64,000 bases of DNA, taken from assembly GCF_024343615.1 (NCBI RefSeq), contig NZ_RJUB01000136.1, forward strand, positions 1-64,000, in the 5' to 3' direction. A program made the position numbers and the translations under genes. How positions within the stretch are numbered: position 1 is the stretch's first letter; each line of letters opens with the position of its first letter. This document shows, piece by piece, positions 63,725-64,000 of the stretch. Under the pieces are notes generated by a model that did not search any database, was not told the DNA's origin, and saw only the letters and a program-made list of their open reading frames with translations. Source of the DNA: Ferruginibacter sp. HRS2-29. GTDB taxonomy: Bacteria; Bacteroidota; Bacteroidia; Chitinophagales; Chitinophagaceae.

Positions 63725-63758
63725 CATTCGTAATTCGTAATTATTAATTCGTAATTGT
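63725..63758. repeat. Heptad array AATTCGT at the priA stop
   Basis: Four AATTCGT-type units directly precede (on the plus strand) the minus-strand stop codon at 63759-63761. The unit is shared with 4744 and 27655. Confidence 0.85.
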
Positions 63759-64000
63759 TTACATCGCATCAACATCTGCCACAACATGAACGCTTTTGTA
63801 ATTTTTTTCCGCCAGCATCAGGTTGATATGATTACGGATGACTTTTTTATAATTCAGGCTCATGCCCGGCTCCTTGGGCAGTTTGATCATCAGTTCCATA
63901 AGATACAGGTTGCGTATCCTCCCTACCACCGGCGGCGCAGGCCCTACTACATAATCTTTCAGATCCTGCCGCAACAATAATGCTAATTTGTTTGCCGCAT
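63759..64000 (-). CDS. priA: Primosomal protein N' (PriA helicase), C-terminal end, partial
   Basis: The last 79 or so codons of a gene that continues past the right edge: the frame stays open to 64000 (…ANKLALLLRQDLKDYVVGPA). The ending VVGPAPPVVGRIRNLYLMEL, then KVIRNHINLML and a terminal ADVDAM, matches the C-terminus of PriA, the replication-restart helicase, where VLGP-A-PP and DVDP are typical. There is no start in the window. The stop abuts a heptad array. Confidence 0.82.
   Translation of the reverse strand, partial: AANKLALLLRQDLKDYVVGPAPPVVGRIRNLYLMELMIKLPKEPGMSLNYKKVIRNHINLMLAEKNYKSVHVVADVDAM

Noticed and set aside
1..64000. tRNA or rRNA genes
   Set aside because: I looked for the conserved GGTTCRANYCC arm and for rRNA signatures by eye and found none. 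tRNAscan would settle it.

Overview
The window looks like a chromosomal segment of a Bacteroidota bacterium, most probably of the Chitinophagaceae type. The evidence is: exact TAnnTTTG -7 promoter boxes and no consistent Shine-Dalgarno sequences; T9SS C-terminal sorting domains and SprB-like repeats; the block rpmB-rpmG-DUF4295-ftsY; a membrane-tethered LuxR regulator with DUF4199; LytS/LytTR signalling; and a GT117 (DUF2723) protein. GC content looks moderate by eye. I see no rRNA, tRNA, CRISPR array, transposase or integrase. Genus assignment is inference.

Layout. 1-5.4 kb: Pr6Pr membrane protein, an unknown protein, an outer-membrane barrel, queG-anmK, an SRPBCC protein. 5.3-12.3 kb: ABC-2 permease, folK, deoxynucleoside kinase, MFS, Tat-exported metallo-hydrolase, DUF1572, YkgJ-type cysteine cluster, tandem UspA. 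12.7-24.2 kb: gcvP, KASIII-like synthase, ICMT-like methyltransferase, cspA, two exported proteins, a thioesterase-MFS pair and an alpha-glucan phosphorylase-like enzyme. 24.4-31 kb: an mntR-Nramp(UspA) operon with a visible operator, DUF922, a GT9 glycosyltransferase, MFS and DedA. 31-40 kb: dicarboxylate symporter, amino acid permease, fasciclin lipoprotein, a LytS/LytTR pair, DUF2891, membrane LuxR plus DUF4199. 40-50 kb: a 1222-residue T9SS adhesin-like protein, ssb, an S24/XRE repressor with two operators, and an S74-chaperone fibre protein with a T9SS protein. 50-64 kb: surE, ftsY operon, OsmC, EamA, GT117, VWA, GxxExxY, MoxR ATPase, murB, and the 3' end of priA running off the window.

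The most striking structure is intergenic. About twenty genes are followed, starting at or inside their stop codon, by short arrays of a degenerate 7-bp unit (occasionally 9 or 14 bp). The unit differs at each locus (AATTCGT, AATAGTG, TGATGTA, AATAAGG, CCTAAAC and others). At many loci a second, reverse-complementary array closes the intergenic gap, so the two arms could pair into a long hairpin. Conventional hairpin-plus-T terminators and several families of long perfect palindromes are also present, some at two places in the window.

Most genes are housekeeping or envelope functions in small operons (queG-anmK, mntR-Nramp, dedA-MFS, lytS-lytTR, fibre-T9SS, surE-small membrane protein, rpmB-rpmG-DUF4295-ftsY). 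The observations most worth following are the stop-anchored heptad arrays, the GxxExxY gene embedded in hairpin repeats between a VWA gene and its MoxR partner, a Lys-to-Thr change at the PLP site of the phosphorylase, and two promoter-operator layouts readable directly from sequence.
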